The translations under genes were made by a program, and so were the position numbers. The notes beneath the pieces were generated by a model. That model was not told the DNA's origin and searched no databases. It saw only the letters and a program-made list of their open reading frames with translations. 64,000 nucleotides of DNA from Lysobacterales bacterium (GTDB taxonomy: Bacteria > Pseudomonadota > Gammaproteobacteria > Xanthomonadales > Wenzhouxiangellaceae): contig PBLG01000021.1 of assembly GCA_002722315.1 (NCBI GenBank), forward strand, positions 62,001 through 126,000. The letters are read 5' to 3'. Every line of letters starts with the position of its first letter. Within the stretch, counting starts at the first letter, position 1. Below, one piece after another: positions 1-7,661 of this stretch.

Positions 1-391
1 CAGCCAGCATCGGGCTTATGTATTTCCCGCCCGAGTGGATCTTTCGAATGGCGCCCAGCAACAGCTCCGGCGCACTCTCCTTTGTCAGATAGCCGTCGGC
101 GCCGTCGCGCAGGCAGCGTATGGCGTACTGGTCCTCGGGATGCATGCTCAGGATCAGGATCCGGGTACCGGCGCTGGCCGACTGAATGTCGGCAAGTGCA
201 TCGATGCCGCTGCGTCCCGGCATCGAGATGTCGAGCAACACCACGTCGGGCTTGTGCAGTCGAACCAGTCTCGCCGCCTCCTGGCCGTCTGCGGCTTCGG
301 CAATCGTTTCCACCGATGAATCGTCGGCGAGAATCCGCTTGAGACCTTCGCGAACGATTGCATGGTCGTCTGCGATCAATACCCTGATCAT
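1..391 (-). CDS. NarL/LuxR-family response regulator, N-terminal receiver part (cut by window edge)
   Basis: Receiver domain of a two-component response regulator. The translation from the ATG at 391 begins MIRVLIADDHAIVREGLKRI, with the acidic pair at residues 8-9, then VVLLDISMPG around the phospho-acceptor Asp and a conserved Lys in YLTKESAPE. This is the usual NarL/FixJ receiver pattern. Family members carry a LuxR-type HTH at the C-terminus, which here lies beyond position 1 and is not seen. The start codon overlaps the stop of the upstream kinase gene (ATGA, 388-391), so the two are translationally coupled and form a cognate pair. The signal and the target genes cannot be read from the sequence. 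Confidence 0.93.
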   Translation of the reverse strand, partial: MIRVLIADDHAIVREGLKRILADDSSVETIAEAADGQEAARLVRLHKPDVVLLDISMPGRSGIDALADIQSASAGTRILILSMHPEDQYAIRCLRDGADGYLTKESAPELLLGAIRKIHSGGKYISPMLA

Positions 392-1887
392 CGGATTGCC
401 GCCTCGGGGAAGGTAATGACCAGCGAAGCGCCTTCGCCCGGACTGGTATGCATTTCCATCGTGCCTTCGAGTTCGCGTACCCGCTCACCGATTCCAAGCA
501 GACCGAAGCCGGTTCGATGCGCCTCGCTGCGGAATTCGAAGCCTTTTCCATCGTCCTGCACGACCAACCGATAAGAGTTGCCCTGCACCCCGCCGCGAAT
601 CTCGACGCGGCTTGCGGCGGCGTGCTTGGAAACATTGGTGAGCGCCTCCTGCACGATCCGGAAAATGCAGCTTGCCCTGGCGCCGCGGAAGCGATTGGGC
701 AGGTCGGCCAGCGCAATCTCGGTTTCGACGCCGCTGTAGCGCTGAAAATCGGAAGTCAGCCACTCCAGGGCGGCGTCCAGACCGAGGTCGTCCAGCACGG
801 GCGGGCGCAGGCGAGAGACGATCTTCCGCATGGAGGCAATTGTCTGGTCCACCATTCCGGTCAGCTCCGCGCCCCGGGTACGGATTTCGCCGTCGTTGTC
901 GGGAATGTGCTTGACCAGCCATGCGATGTCCATCTTCAGGGCGGTCAGCGTGTGGCCGAGCTCATCGTGTACCTCGCGGGCGATCGAGCGGCGCTCTTCC
1001 TCGCGCACGGTCTGGAGATGGGACGAAAGCTCGCGCACTTCGTCAAGCGTCTTCAGGAGCCTGATTTCCGCCTGCTTTTCCGTCGTGATGTTCGCGATGA
1101 ATACGACTGCTCCCTCGAGCCTGCCGTTTTCGGCCATGATCGGGTCGACCGTGGAGCGCAACCAGATCGACTTGTTTTCCAGCTCCAGGTCGGTGCGCAC
1201 CTGGGATGACCCGGACCAGACCCTGCGAACATGGAAAGGATCGTCCATTTTCAGTCGTTGCCGGGTTACTTCAGCCAGTGGCTTGCCGATCAGATCCCTG
1301 AAGTCGCACTCGAGCAGGCGCAGCGTCGATATGTTGACCCGGATGACGTTGGCTCGCCTGTCGAGCATCAGGATCGCGTCCTGGGCCGAGTCGAATGTGC
1401 CTCGCCATTCCTTGGCGACGCGCTCGATGGCCTGTTCGATCTGTTTGTAGCGAGTGACGTCGCGAATCGTCGCGTGAATCTCCTCGGTGCCGCTTGCCTG
1501 GTCGAGTACACCGCGGCACACGACCTCGCACCAGCGCCACCGCTGGTCGGGCGCACGGCACCGGAAAACGGTGCTCGAGTCCTCGCGGGTGTCGCGCGCC
1601 AGCGCGAAGGTCGAAAGCACCGAGGACAGGTCGTCCGGATGGACGAGATCGTCGAGCCGCTGGCCGATAAGGTGAGCCGACGGATAGCCGATGACCCGCT
1701 CGGCGGCGGGCGAAGCGTACAGGAATGTCAGGTCTGCGGTATGGCGCGAAACCATTTCGCGCGCGTTTTCCGCCAGCAGCCGGTAAAGGCGTTGATGCTC
1801 ATCCGGTTCGCCAGCCGGAACCGACGGCGCGGCGTCGGTGTCCGGGTTCAGCCCCGTCGCCCCCTGTTTTTCCCTGGATTCGGTCAT
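388..1887 (-). CDS. PAS-PAS sensor histidine kinase, HisKA_3 (NarX/DegS) type
   Basis: Sensor kinase of 499 residues without membrane segments, so probably a cytoplasmic sensor. Two PAS/PAC units lie at about residues 35-150 and 160-275. The HisKA_3 dimerisation domain follows, with the phospho-acceptor at His307 in AREVHDELGHTL. The HATPase domain shows the N box (IVQEALTNVSKH, Asn418), a G1 box DDGKGF (445-450) and a G2 box GFGLLGIGERV (460-470). The partner is the response regulator that overlaps its stop codon. No heme- or flavin-binding signature could be assigned to the PAS domains, so the stimulus is unknown. Confidence 0.95.
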   Translation of the reverse strand: MTESREKQGATGLNPDTDAAPSVPAGEPDEHQRLYRLLAENAREMVSRHTADLTFLYASPAAERVIGYPSAHLIGQRLDDLVHPDDLSSVLSTFALARDTREDSSTVFRCRAPDQRWRWCEVVCRGVLDQASGTEEIHATIRDVTRYKQIEQAIERVAKEWRGTFDSAQDAILMLDRRANVIRVNISTLRLLECDFRDLIGKPLAEVTRQRLKMDDPFHVRRVWSGSSQVRTDLELENKSIWLRSTVDPIMAENGRLEGAVVFIANITTEKQAEIRLLKTLDEVRELSSHLQTVREEERRSIAREVHDELGHTLTALKMDIAWLVKHIPDNDGEIRTRGAELTGMVDQTIASMRKIVSRLRPPVLDDLGLDAALEWLTSDFQRYSGVETEIALADLPNRFRGARASCIFRIVQEALTNVSKHAAASRVEIRGGVQGNSYRLVVQDDGKGFEFRSEAHRTGFGLLGIGERVRELEGTMEMHTSPGEGASLVITFPEAAIR

Positions 1888-1992
1888 GAAGCAGTCGAAT
1901 CATCTGAAATCCGATTCCATCATAATTCAATTACGATCGGAGAACCGCGAACGGGGAGGTCATGGGAAACGCCAGGGAACCCGGGAAACACG

Positions 1993-2068
1993 ATAAAAGC
2001 GGCCCGGGCGGAGGGTCGTCTTGTCCAGGGCCAGCCATTGTCCTGGAAAAGAAACTCCTGCCCGGGCC
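1993..2068 (-). terminator. Probable terminator of the subtilase gene
   Basis: Read on the minus strand, GGCCCGGGC-A-GGAG (from 2068) pairs with CTCC-GCCCGGGCC (down to 2001), with one bulged base. An inner helix forms between 2042-2047 and 2024-2029 (TCCAGG/CCTGGA). A short T-run (GCTTTTATC, about 1993-2000) follows. The element lies 30 bases past the subtilase stop and ahead of the kinase gene. The long loop makes it an imperfect intrinsic terminator; attenuation is an alternative. Confidence 0.5.
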
Positions 2069-2097
2069 TGAAGCCCTGGTGACCGGGGTGGGAACCG

Positions 2098-3582
2098 TCA
2101 GAAGGGCAACGCGACCTCCTGGCTGGTCATGTAGCTGCCGCCGTCGGTGAGTTCCACCGCCAGTATCACCGTGACCGAGCCGGATTCGTTGCGGAAACCG
2201 TGGCGCGCTACCGGGCGGCTGTGGTCGAGAGTCGAACCGTCGCCGAAGTCCCAGTAATAGCGTTCGACCGTTCCGCTCTCGGCGGGAAGGGTGGCGGTGA
2301 ACACACAGCGCCGACTGCGCGGGCTGCACTCGGAGGTGAATTCGAGTCCGCCGTCGACCGGCCCGGTATCCAGCTCGATCATCGAGTAGACCAGTGCGCT
2401 GGTGCCGTCGGTGCCGAATTCGTCGGTGAACGAGCTGGCGTTGGCCAGGATTTCAGCGGCGACCTCGGCCGGGGTCGAGCCGGGGCTTTGCGCCAGCAGC
2501 AGGGCTGCGGTTCCGGCAACGTGGGGTGCGGCCATCGAGGTGCCCGACATGCTGGCCGAGTCGGTGTCGCTGCGATTGAACGTCGAGACGATCCGATCGC
2601 CGGGGGCGTATATGTCGACGCAGTCACCGAAGTTGGAGTTGGGCATGCGCGTGTCGTCCAACGTGGTTGCGCCCACGGTGATCACTTCGTCGATTCGCGC
2701 AGGGGAGTAGAGGCACGCCGAGTCGCCGTTGTTGCCGGCTGCCGCCACGTAGGTGACGCCTGCTGCGATCGACGCCCGGATTGCATTGTCCAGCACCAGC
2801 GAAGGACTGGTCGACAGGCTCATGCTGGCGACGGCCGGATGCTGGTTTTCGATCACCTGGCTGGTGATCCAGTCCACGCCCGCGATCACCGCCGAAAGCG
2901 AACCGGCGCCGGAGCAGGTCAGAACCCGGACCGGGTGAAGAATGGCGTTCTTGGCCACACCGTACTGGGCGCCGCCGATGATGCCGCCGACGTGCGTGCC
3001 GTGGCCGTTGCAGTCATTGACGTCGTTGCCGTCCATGTAGGCGTTGAAGCTGTTGACGGCGTCGACGCGTCCGCCGAAGTCGGCGTGCGTGCTGCGAATA
3101 CCGGTGTCGAGGACGTAGACGTGAACGTCGGCGCTGTTTTCCGCCGTGTACCAGCTGTAGCTGCCGTCCAGGTTGGGGTCGCGCTGGTCGAGACGGTCCA
3201 GGCCCCAGGAAGGCGGATTCGCCTGGACGTTTTCGGACGCCGAAGCGACCCGGGAATCCGGAACGACCAGGGCGACCCGCGGGTCGCCTGCCAGCCGACG
3301 GGCGCGCACGGCGCTCATCTTCACCGAGAAGCCGGTCAGGCTTTCAGAAAAGACGTACGAGCGCTCGCCGCGGTATTCGGCCGCGATCAGGTCGGCGGTT
3401 CCGGCGATCTCGCGCCGGCGTTCGGCAGCCCTGGCCAGGCCGGGCGGTGCGAACTGGCTTTCCTCCAGGACCACGATGTATTGGCCCGGAATGGTATTGG
3501 CATCGTGTGCCGAAACAAGCGGACGCGCGTGAGCGCTGGCCGCCGCGATGAGTGCGAAAGCAATCAGGATTGCGTATTTCAT
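2098..3582 (-). CDS. Secreted S8 subtilisin-like serine protease with PKD domain
   Basis: Exported endopeptidase precursor of 494 residues. It has a signal peptide at 1-19 (MKYAILIAFALIAAASAHA) and an I9 inhibitor propeptide at about 30-110 (PGQYIVVLEE start). The S8 catalytic domain covers about 125-390. The triad is Asp159 (VLDTGIRSTHADF), His194 (NGHGTHVGG) and Ser349 (SGTSMAAPHVAG), with oxyanion Asn284 in AAGNNG. The last ~90 residues resemble a PKD/beta-sandwich domain (RYYWDFGDGST). Family knowledge: proteinase K-like extracellular enzymes with autocatalytic prodomain removal. It stands alone between a CysB-like regulator and a terminator. Confidence 0.95.
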   Translation of the reverse strand: MKYAILIAFALIAAASAHARPLVSAHDANTIPGQYIVVLEESQFAPPGLARAAERRREIAGTADLIAAEYRGERSYVFSESLTGFSVKMSAVRARRLAGDPRVALVVPDSRVASASENVQANPPSWGLDRLDQRDPNLDGSYSWYTAENSADVHVYVLDTGIRSTHADFGGRVDAVNSFNAYMDGNDVNDCNGHGTHVGGIIGGAQYGVAKNAILHPVRVLTCSGAGSLSAVIAGVDWITSQVIENQHPAVASMSLSTSPSLVLDNAIRASIAAGVTYVAAAGNNGDSACLYSPARIDEVITVGATTLDDTRMPNSNFGDCVDIYAPGDRIVSTFNRSDTDSASMSGTSMAAPHVAGTAALLLAQSPGSTPAEVAAEILANASSFTDEFGTDGTSALVYSMIELDTGPVDGGLEFTSECSPRSRRCVFTATLPAESGTVERYYWDFGDGSTLDHSRPVARHGFRNESGSVTVILAVELTDGGSYMTSQEVALPF

Positions 3583-3701
3583 GGCTGAACCCCACCTTTG
3601 GCTGGCTGACGTCCAATCCCCCCTCGGGCCTGGACTTGATCAGACGGGTTCAGCTTAGGATTCGGCCCCTCGCGCAGGTATCGGCGGAAGCCGCATTGAC
3701 G

Positions 3702-3757
3702 TGTAGGCGCTCGGACCGATCGGGTGTAGGACGGAGTCGAGGTGCTGTAGGCGTTGG
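3702..3757. repeat. Three short TGTAGG direct repeats in an intergenic region
   Basis: TGTAGG occurs at 3702-3707, 3725-3730 and 3746-3751, spaced 23 and 21 bases apart. Two copies continue as TGTAGGCG. They lie between the cysB-like gene and the subtilase gene. Their spacing near two helical turns would suit a protein-binding array, but they could equally be chance or a decayed REP-like element. No function is claimed. Confidence 0.3.
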
Positions 3758-3770
3758 TCCCACATTCGAC

Positions 3771-4760
3771 TCACTTGCCTCCGTTTCGCAACGGAATCTC
3801 GAGTTCGGCCGGCCAGCCGCCTGGCGGTGCGGCGTCCGAACCGCTGCAGATGGCTTCGATGACGTTCACGGTCAGGTGGGGTGCGAGGAGCCGGATGAAT
3901 TCGCAGTGGTATTTTTTCAGCAACAGATCCTTCGGGTAACCGATCCAGGTCGTCAACCGGGGGAACAGTTCCGGGATCTCGATGACCGCGAGATCGTCGT
4001 CGGTCCCCGGCTCGACGGCCAGTCCGGCGAGTATCCCCACGCCGAACCCCGAGCGCACATAGGTCTTGATGACGTCGGCGTCGCGTGCCGTGAAGGCAAT
4101 CCGGGGCTTCAGACCTTGCGTCGAAAAGGCGGTCATCAACGACGACTCCGGGCGGTCGCTGAAGACATAGGTCACCAGCGGATACCGCGAAAGCGTTTCA
4201 AGATCCGGCGGCGTCGGTGCGCTCGCCAGCGGGTGGTCCTCGGGCACGACCAGCACGCGGTCCCACTGGTAGATCGGCAGCATCGTCACATCGGGAAACG
4301 GTTCCGACGAACCGGACACGATCGCGAAATCGATCTGCCGATCGTCGAGCATGCGGGCAATCTGTTCGGTCGTGCCCTGGTGGACATGGAAATCGACCCT
4401 CGGAAAGCGTTGCCGAAATTCGCCGATGACGTCCGGCAATACGTAGCGGGCCTGGGTCTGCGTTGTGGCCAGGGCCAGCGTTCCGTGGTCTTCGGCACGA
4501 AGCTCGTCGGCCAGCGACTTGATGCGCTCGGTTTCCTGCAGGACCCGGCTGGCATGCTCGACGACGCGCCGCCCGGCGTCTGTCAGCGCCACGACGCGCT
4601 TGCCGTTGCGCACGAAGATCTGCAGGTCGAGTTCGTCCTCGAGAAGACGAATCTGCTTGCTCACGCCGGGCTGCGAGGTGAACAGCGCTTCGGCCGCGGC
4701 CGTGATGTTGAGGTCGTTTTCTACGACGGCGAGCAGAAAACGCAGTTGCTGAAGTTTCAT
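3771..4760 (-). CDS. cysB: CysB-like LysR-family transcriptional regulator
   Basis: LysR-type regulator of 329 residues, close to the length of CysB/Cbl proteins. The start at 4760 is chosen because the family begins MKLQQLR; an upstream in-frame extension to 4859 lacks family similarity. A winged HTH lies at about residues 18-40 (ITAAAEALFTSQPGVSKQIR). The effector-binding domain contains TTQTQARYVLP and the inducer-pocket region TYVFSDRPESS. In relatives the ligand is N-acetylserine or sulfide-related and the targets are cysteine and sulfate assimilation genes. It is divergent from the metX-metB operon, which fits control of sulfur amino acid synthesis, although no binding site was identified. 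Confidence 0.9.
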   Translation of the reverse strand: MKLQQLRFLLAVVENDLNITAAAEALFTSQPGVSKQIRLLEDELDLQIFVRNGKRVVALTDAGRRVVEHASRVLQETERIKSLADELRAEDHGTLALATTQTQARYVLPDVIGEFRQRFPRVDFHVHQGTTEQIARMLDDRQIDFAIVSGSSEPFPDVTMLPIYQWDRVLVVPEDHPLASAPTPPDLETLSRYPLVTYVFSDRPESSLMTAFSTQGLKPRIAFTARDADVIKTYVRSGFGVGILAGLAVEPGTDDDLAVIEIPELFPRLTTWIGYPKDLLLKKYHCEFIRLLAPHLTVNVIEAICSGSDAAPPGGWPAELEIPLRNGGK

Positions 4761-4894
4761 GGCTGGATCGCGGTCCCGTCTGCTGTTCATGAAGCAGGAC
4801 GATTGCCCAGGCAACCGTCGACATGCCGAAATCGAGACGCTGCGGGAATCCGAAAGCAAGAAGGACGACGAAACCGTCGGCCTCTTTAGCAGGA

Positions 4895-4923
4895 TTTCTA
4901 AAGCGCCCGCAAGCTGGCTTCAA
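4895..4923 (-). promoter_or_regulatory. Candidate sigma-70 promoter for the cysB-like gene
   Basis: On the minus strand TTGAAG (4923-4918) is followed after exactly 17 bases by TAGAAA (4900-4895). That gives a leader of about 130 bases before the ATG at 4760. Four of six bases match in each box, so it is plausible but not strong. The rest of 4761-5060 shows no gene. Confidence 0.4.
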
Positions 4924-5061
4924 ATCGGCGCTGACCCGTATCTTTGGCCATTCGTTCTTCAATGTCAACCCGGCGCCGAACAAATCCGCGGCTTGACCGG
5001 ATTGGTGGCTGAGCCTGCCGTGGCGGACGACCGGCTGCAGGCGCATATAGCGATTTGTTCT

Positions 5062-5090
5062 TTGACCGTCGGGAGGAACGCCGGTAATCT
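5062..5090 (+). promoter_or_regulatory. Sigma-70 promoter of the metX-metB operon
   Basis: TTGACC at 5062-5067, a 17-base spacer, and TAATCT at 5085-5090. The predicted start of transcription (about 5097) falls just before the 5' strand of riboswitch helix P1 at 5103. This is the expected architecture for a riboswitch-controlled leader. Confidence 0.75.
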
Positions 5091-5101
5091 TTTTTGCACA
5101 A

Positions 5102-5211
5102 GCTCATCGAGACCGGCTGAGGGACAGGCCCTTTGAAGCCGGGGCAACCGCCGCGCATCGCGCGGACATGGTGCCAATTCCTGCGGAAGCGAACGCTTCC
5201 GGAAGATGAGT
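5102..5211 (+). promoter_or_regulatory. SAM-I (S-box) riboswitch
   Basis: S-adenosylmethionine-sensing leader of metX-metB. The core matches the S-box consensus: CTCATC (5103-5108) pairs with GATGAG (5205-5210) as P1. Conserved blocks TGAGGGACAGGCCC, GAAGCCGGGGCAACC and GGTGCCAATTCCTGC occur in the right order. A GGAAGC/GCTTCC hairpin lies just before the 3' P1 strand. Family knowledge: SAM binding stabilises P1 and shuts off methionine genes. The class is most common in Firmicutes but occurs in some gammaproteobacteria. There is no clear T-run after P1, so control may be translational. Confidence 0.92.
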
Positions 5212-5265
5212 GGCCGCGTTTTTGCGGGGTGTGCCCCCGTGTTCTGCTTCCACTCCTTTTCCCGG

Positions 5266-5293
5266 TCCATGAGCGTCTTTTCAGTCATGGAGG
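5266..5293 (+). promoter_or_regulatory. Hairpin overlapping the metX Shine-Dalgarno sequence
   Basis: TCCATGA (5266-5272) is perfectly complementary to TCATGGA (5285-5291) across a 12-base loop. The 3' arm covers the first three bases of GGAGG (5289-5293), the ribosome-binding site nine bases before the metX ATG. CTCC at 5253-5256 could also mask GGAG. This is a candidate expression platform for the SAM riboswitch acting on translation; that role is inferred. Confidence 0.55.
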
Positions 5294-5302
5294 TCACGGG
5301 AC

Positions 5303-6286
5303 ATGCTCAATCAATTCGCCGCCGATCCGTCCGGGATCACATTAGGAGCTGCGCAGCCGCGCCGGCAGGCTTCGGTCGCGCTTCAGTCGACTGCGGTCGA
5401 CAGGACCGTCGAACTTCCCGGGTCGAGACGGGTGCGCTGCAGGCTTTCGGGAGAATCATCGAGTCCGCTGGCGATCGTGCTGGGCGGCATAAGCGCGGAC
5501 CGGCAGATCGACCGATGGTGGCCGGATGTCACGGGCACGGAAGGTGCACTGAGCCCGGACAGGTTTCGCCGGCTGTCCATCGACTGGCCGGTGACCGAAG
5601 ATGGAGCGACAGTGGCCGTGGACGATTTCGCCGATGCGCTTGCGGAAGTCCTGGATGCCATGCACATCGCGCGCGTGCCGGTATTTGTCGGCGCTTCGTT
5701 CGGCGCCATGGTCGGGCTTGCCTTCGCTTCGCGGCACCCGGACCGCCTGGGGCGCCTGATCGCGATCAGCGGCGCGCACAGGTCGACGCCCGCGGCGACC
5801 GCCGGGCGGCTGATGCAGCGGCGCATCATCGAGTCGCTGGCATCGCTGGGCAATCCGGCGCGCGGCGTCGCACTTGCCCGCGGTCTCGCGCTCACCGCTT
5901 ACCGGCCGGCGGCCCTTTTCGGTCAACGTTTCTACCGCAGCGATCCGGCAGAAACGCTCGCACGACTCGAGCGATACCTCGAGCACAACGGGGCTGCGTT
6001 CGCCGAACGGTTCGACGCCCGACGATACCTCGCGCTGTCCTCGGCGCTGGATCGCCACTGCGTGGACCCGGCATCCATCCGTTGCCGAAGCGACCTGATC
6101 GGCGTCACCTCCGATGACCTGGTGCCGGTCTCCCAACTGCGCGAGCTGGCCGGCGCGATCGGCATCCGGGCACGGCTTCACCTGCTCGAGTCGCCGTTCG
6201 GACACGACGCCTTTCTGAAGTCGACGCAGCTGCTCAATCCCCTGCTGACTCGCCTGCTGGCCGACACTGCAGGTGAGAGAACATGA
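5303..6286 (+). CDS. metX: MetX-family homoserine O-acyltransferase (probably succinyltransferase)
   Basis: Activates homoserine for methionine synthesis by transferring an acyl group from acyl-CoA. It is an alpha/beta-hydrolase fold of 327 residues with nucleophile Ser132 in VGASFGAMVG, Asp271 in VTSDDLVP and His301 in SPFGHDAFL, the triad of MetX enzymes. In Xanthomonadales-type bacteria MetX homologues use succinyl-CoA; acetyl versus succinyl specificity cannot be settled by eye. The ATG at 5303 follows GGAGG. Its stop overlaps the metB start (ATGA, 6283-6286), so acylation and cystathionine formation are coupled. Controlled by the upstream SAM-I riboswitch. Confidence 0.9.
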   Translation: MLNQFAADPSGITLGAAQPRRQASVALQSTAVDRTVELPGSRRVRCRLSGESSSPLAIVLGGISADRQIDRWWPDVTGTEGALSPDRFRRLSIDWPVTEDGATVAVDDFADALAEVLDAMHIARVPVFVGASFGAMVGLAFASRHPDRLGRLIAISGAHRSTPAATAGRLMQRRIIESLASLGNPARGVALARGLALTAYRPAALFGQRFYRSDPAETLARLERYLEHNGAAFAERFDARRYLALSSALDRHCVDPASIRCRSDLIGVTSDDLVPVSQLRELAGAIGIRARLHLLESPFGHDAFLKSTQLLNPLLTRLLADTAGERT

Positions 6287-7488
6287 CTGACGGCGACCTG
6301 GATCTCACCACACGCGCCGTTCGGGCCGGTATCGAGGACGACCGGCACTATGGTGCGGTCGTTCCGCCGCTGCACCTGTCCAGCACCTTCACGTTTTCCG
6401 GGCTGGACCGGCCGCGGCGGCACGACTACAGCCGTTCGGGCAACCCGACACGGGACGTGCTGGCCGATGCGCTTTGCGCAATGGAGGCCGGCGCGGGCGC
6501 GTGCGTGACGGCGACCGGCATGGCCGCCATCACGGTCGCCCTGCAGCTGGTTGAACCGGGTCGGCGGCTGCTCGCGCCGGCCGATTGCTACGGCGGCACC
6601 TGGCGGCTGATCGACGCGCTGGCCCGGCGCGGGGCGTTCGAGGTGGAGTGGGTCGACTTTCACGACGAGAACGCCTGGAAGAAGGCGCTGGCGACGCCGG
6701 CCGACCTGGTCTGGCTGGAATCCCCGACCAACCCGCTGCTGCGCCTGGTCGACATTCGCGCAATTTGCGAGGCGTCGCGCGCGTCGGGCGCACGGGTGGT
6801 CGTCGACAACACCTTTCTGACCCCCGCGCTTCAGCAGCCACTGGTGCTGGGCGCGGATATCGTGGTTCATTCGACGACCAAGTACATCAACGGCCATAGC
6901 GACGTGCTGGGCGGCGCCGTGGTCTGTGCCGATGCCGAAACGACCGATAGAGTTGCCTGGTGGGCGAACTGCATGGGATTGACCGGCAGCGCGTTCGACA
7001 GCTGGATGACGCTGCGCGGCTTGCGCACGCTGGAGGTCAGGATGCGCCAGCACCAGGAGAATGCGCGGGCGATGGCGCGCCTGCTGGAACGTCATCCGGC
7101 AGTCGCTCGCGTTCATTATCCGGGCCTGGAGAGCCACCCGCAGCATCGGCTGGCGGTCCGCCAGCAGCGGGGTTTCGGCGGCATCGTCAGTCTCGAGCTG
7201 GCCGGTGGCAAGCCGGCGGTACGACAGTTTCTGGACGGGCTGCAGCTGTTCTCGCTCGCCGAGTCGCTGGGTGGGGTCGAGTCGCTGGTGGCGCATCCGG
7301 CGACCATGACGCATGCCGCCATGAGCGCCGAGGCACGCCTGGCGGCCGGCATAGGAGACGGGTTGCTGAGGCTGTCGGTCGGTCTCGAAAGTGCAGGCGA
7401 CCTTTGCCGTGAGCTCGAGGCGGCACTCGGGCGGGTGCATCTGCACGTACCAGGGAGCCCCCGGGTAATCGATCTTTCGAATGCGTGA
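6283..7488 (+). CDS. metB: Cystathionine gamma-synthase (PLP-dependent Cys/Met metabolism enzyme)
   Basis: Trans-sulfuration enzyme of 401 residues joining acyl-homoserine and cysteine to cystathionine. It has the Cys/Met-metabolism PLP fold: YSRSGNPTR near residues 49-57, VTATGMAAI at 75-83, Asp175 in VVVDNTFLTP for the PLP nitrogen, and the Schiff-base lysine Lys200 in VHSTTKYINGHSDV. The C-terminal SLGGVESL motif is typical of CGS/CGL. Second gene of the metX operon, so the substrate is the MetX product. An O-acylhomoserine sulfhydrylase role is an alternative, but length and motifs favour MetB. Confidence 0.9.
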   Translation: MTDGDLDLTTRAVRAGIEDDRHYGAVVPPLHLSSTFTFSGLDRPRRHDYSRSGNPTRDVLADALCAMEAGAGACVTATGMAAITVALQLVEPGRRLLAPADCYGGTWRLIDALARRGAFEVEWVDFHDENAWKKALATPADLVWLESPTNPLLRLVDIRAICEASRASGARVVVDNTFLTPALQQPLVLGADIVVHSTTKYINGHSDVLGGAVVCADAETTDRVAWWANCMGLTGSAFDSWMTLRGLRTLEVRMRQHQENARAMARLLERHPAVARVHYPGLESHPQHRLAVRQQRGFGGIVSLELAGGKPAVRQFLDGLQLFSLAESLGGVESLVAHPATMTHAAMSAEARLAAGIGDGLLRLSVGLESAGDLCRELEAALGRVHLHVPGSPRVIDLSNA

Positions 7489-7661
7489 CGCGTTCAGCTT
7501 GCGTTTGGCGTAGAGATGTTTTACGAGGCATGGGGCAGAAGATTCGGAATGATCATACTGGATTATTCCAGGTTCCTGTTTCATCATGGTCGGCGTATCT
7601 GTTCCGACTCTTCGGCGGCCCACGGCAGGTTTGCAGCAAGGCTTTATAGAAAAAGCGATCC

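Noticed and set aside
2200-3588. 462-codon open frame antisense to the subtilase
   Set aside because: The subtilase has an intact triad, prodomain and signal peptide; the antisense product is Ala/Gly/Val/Arg-rich with no recognisable feature.
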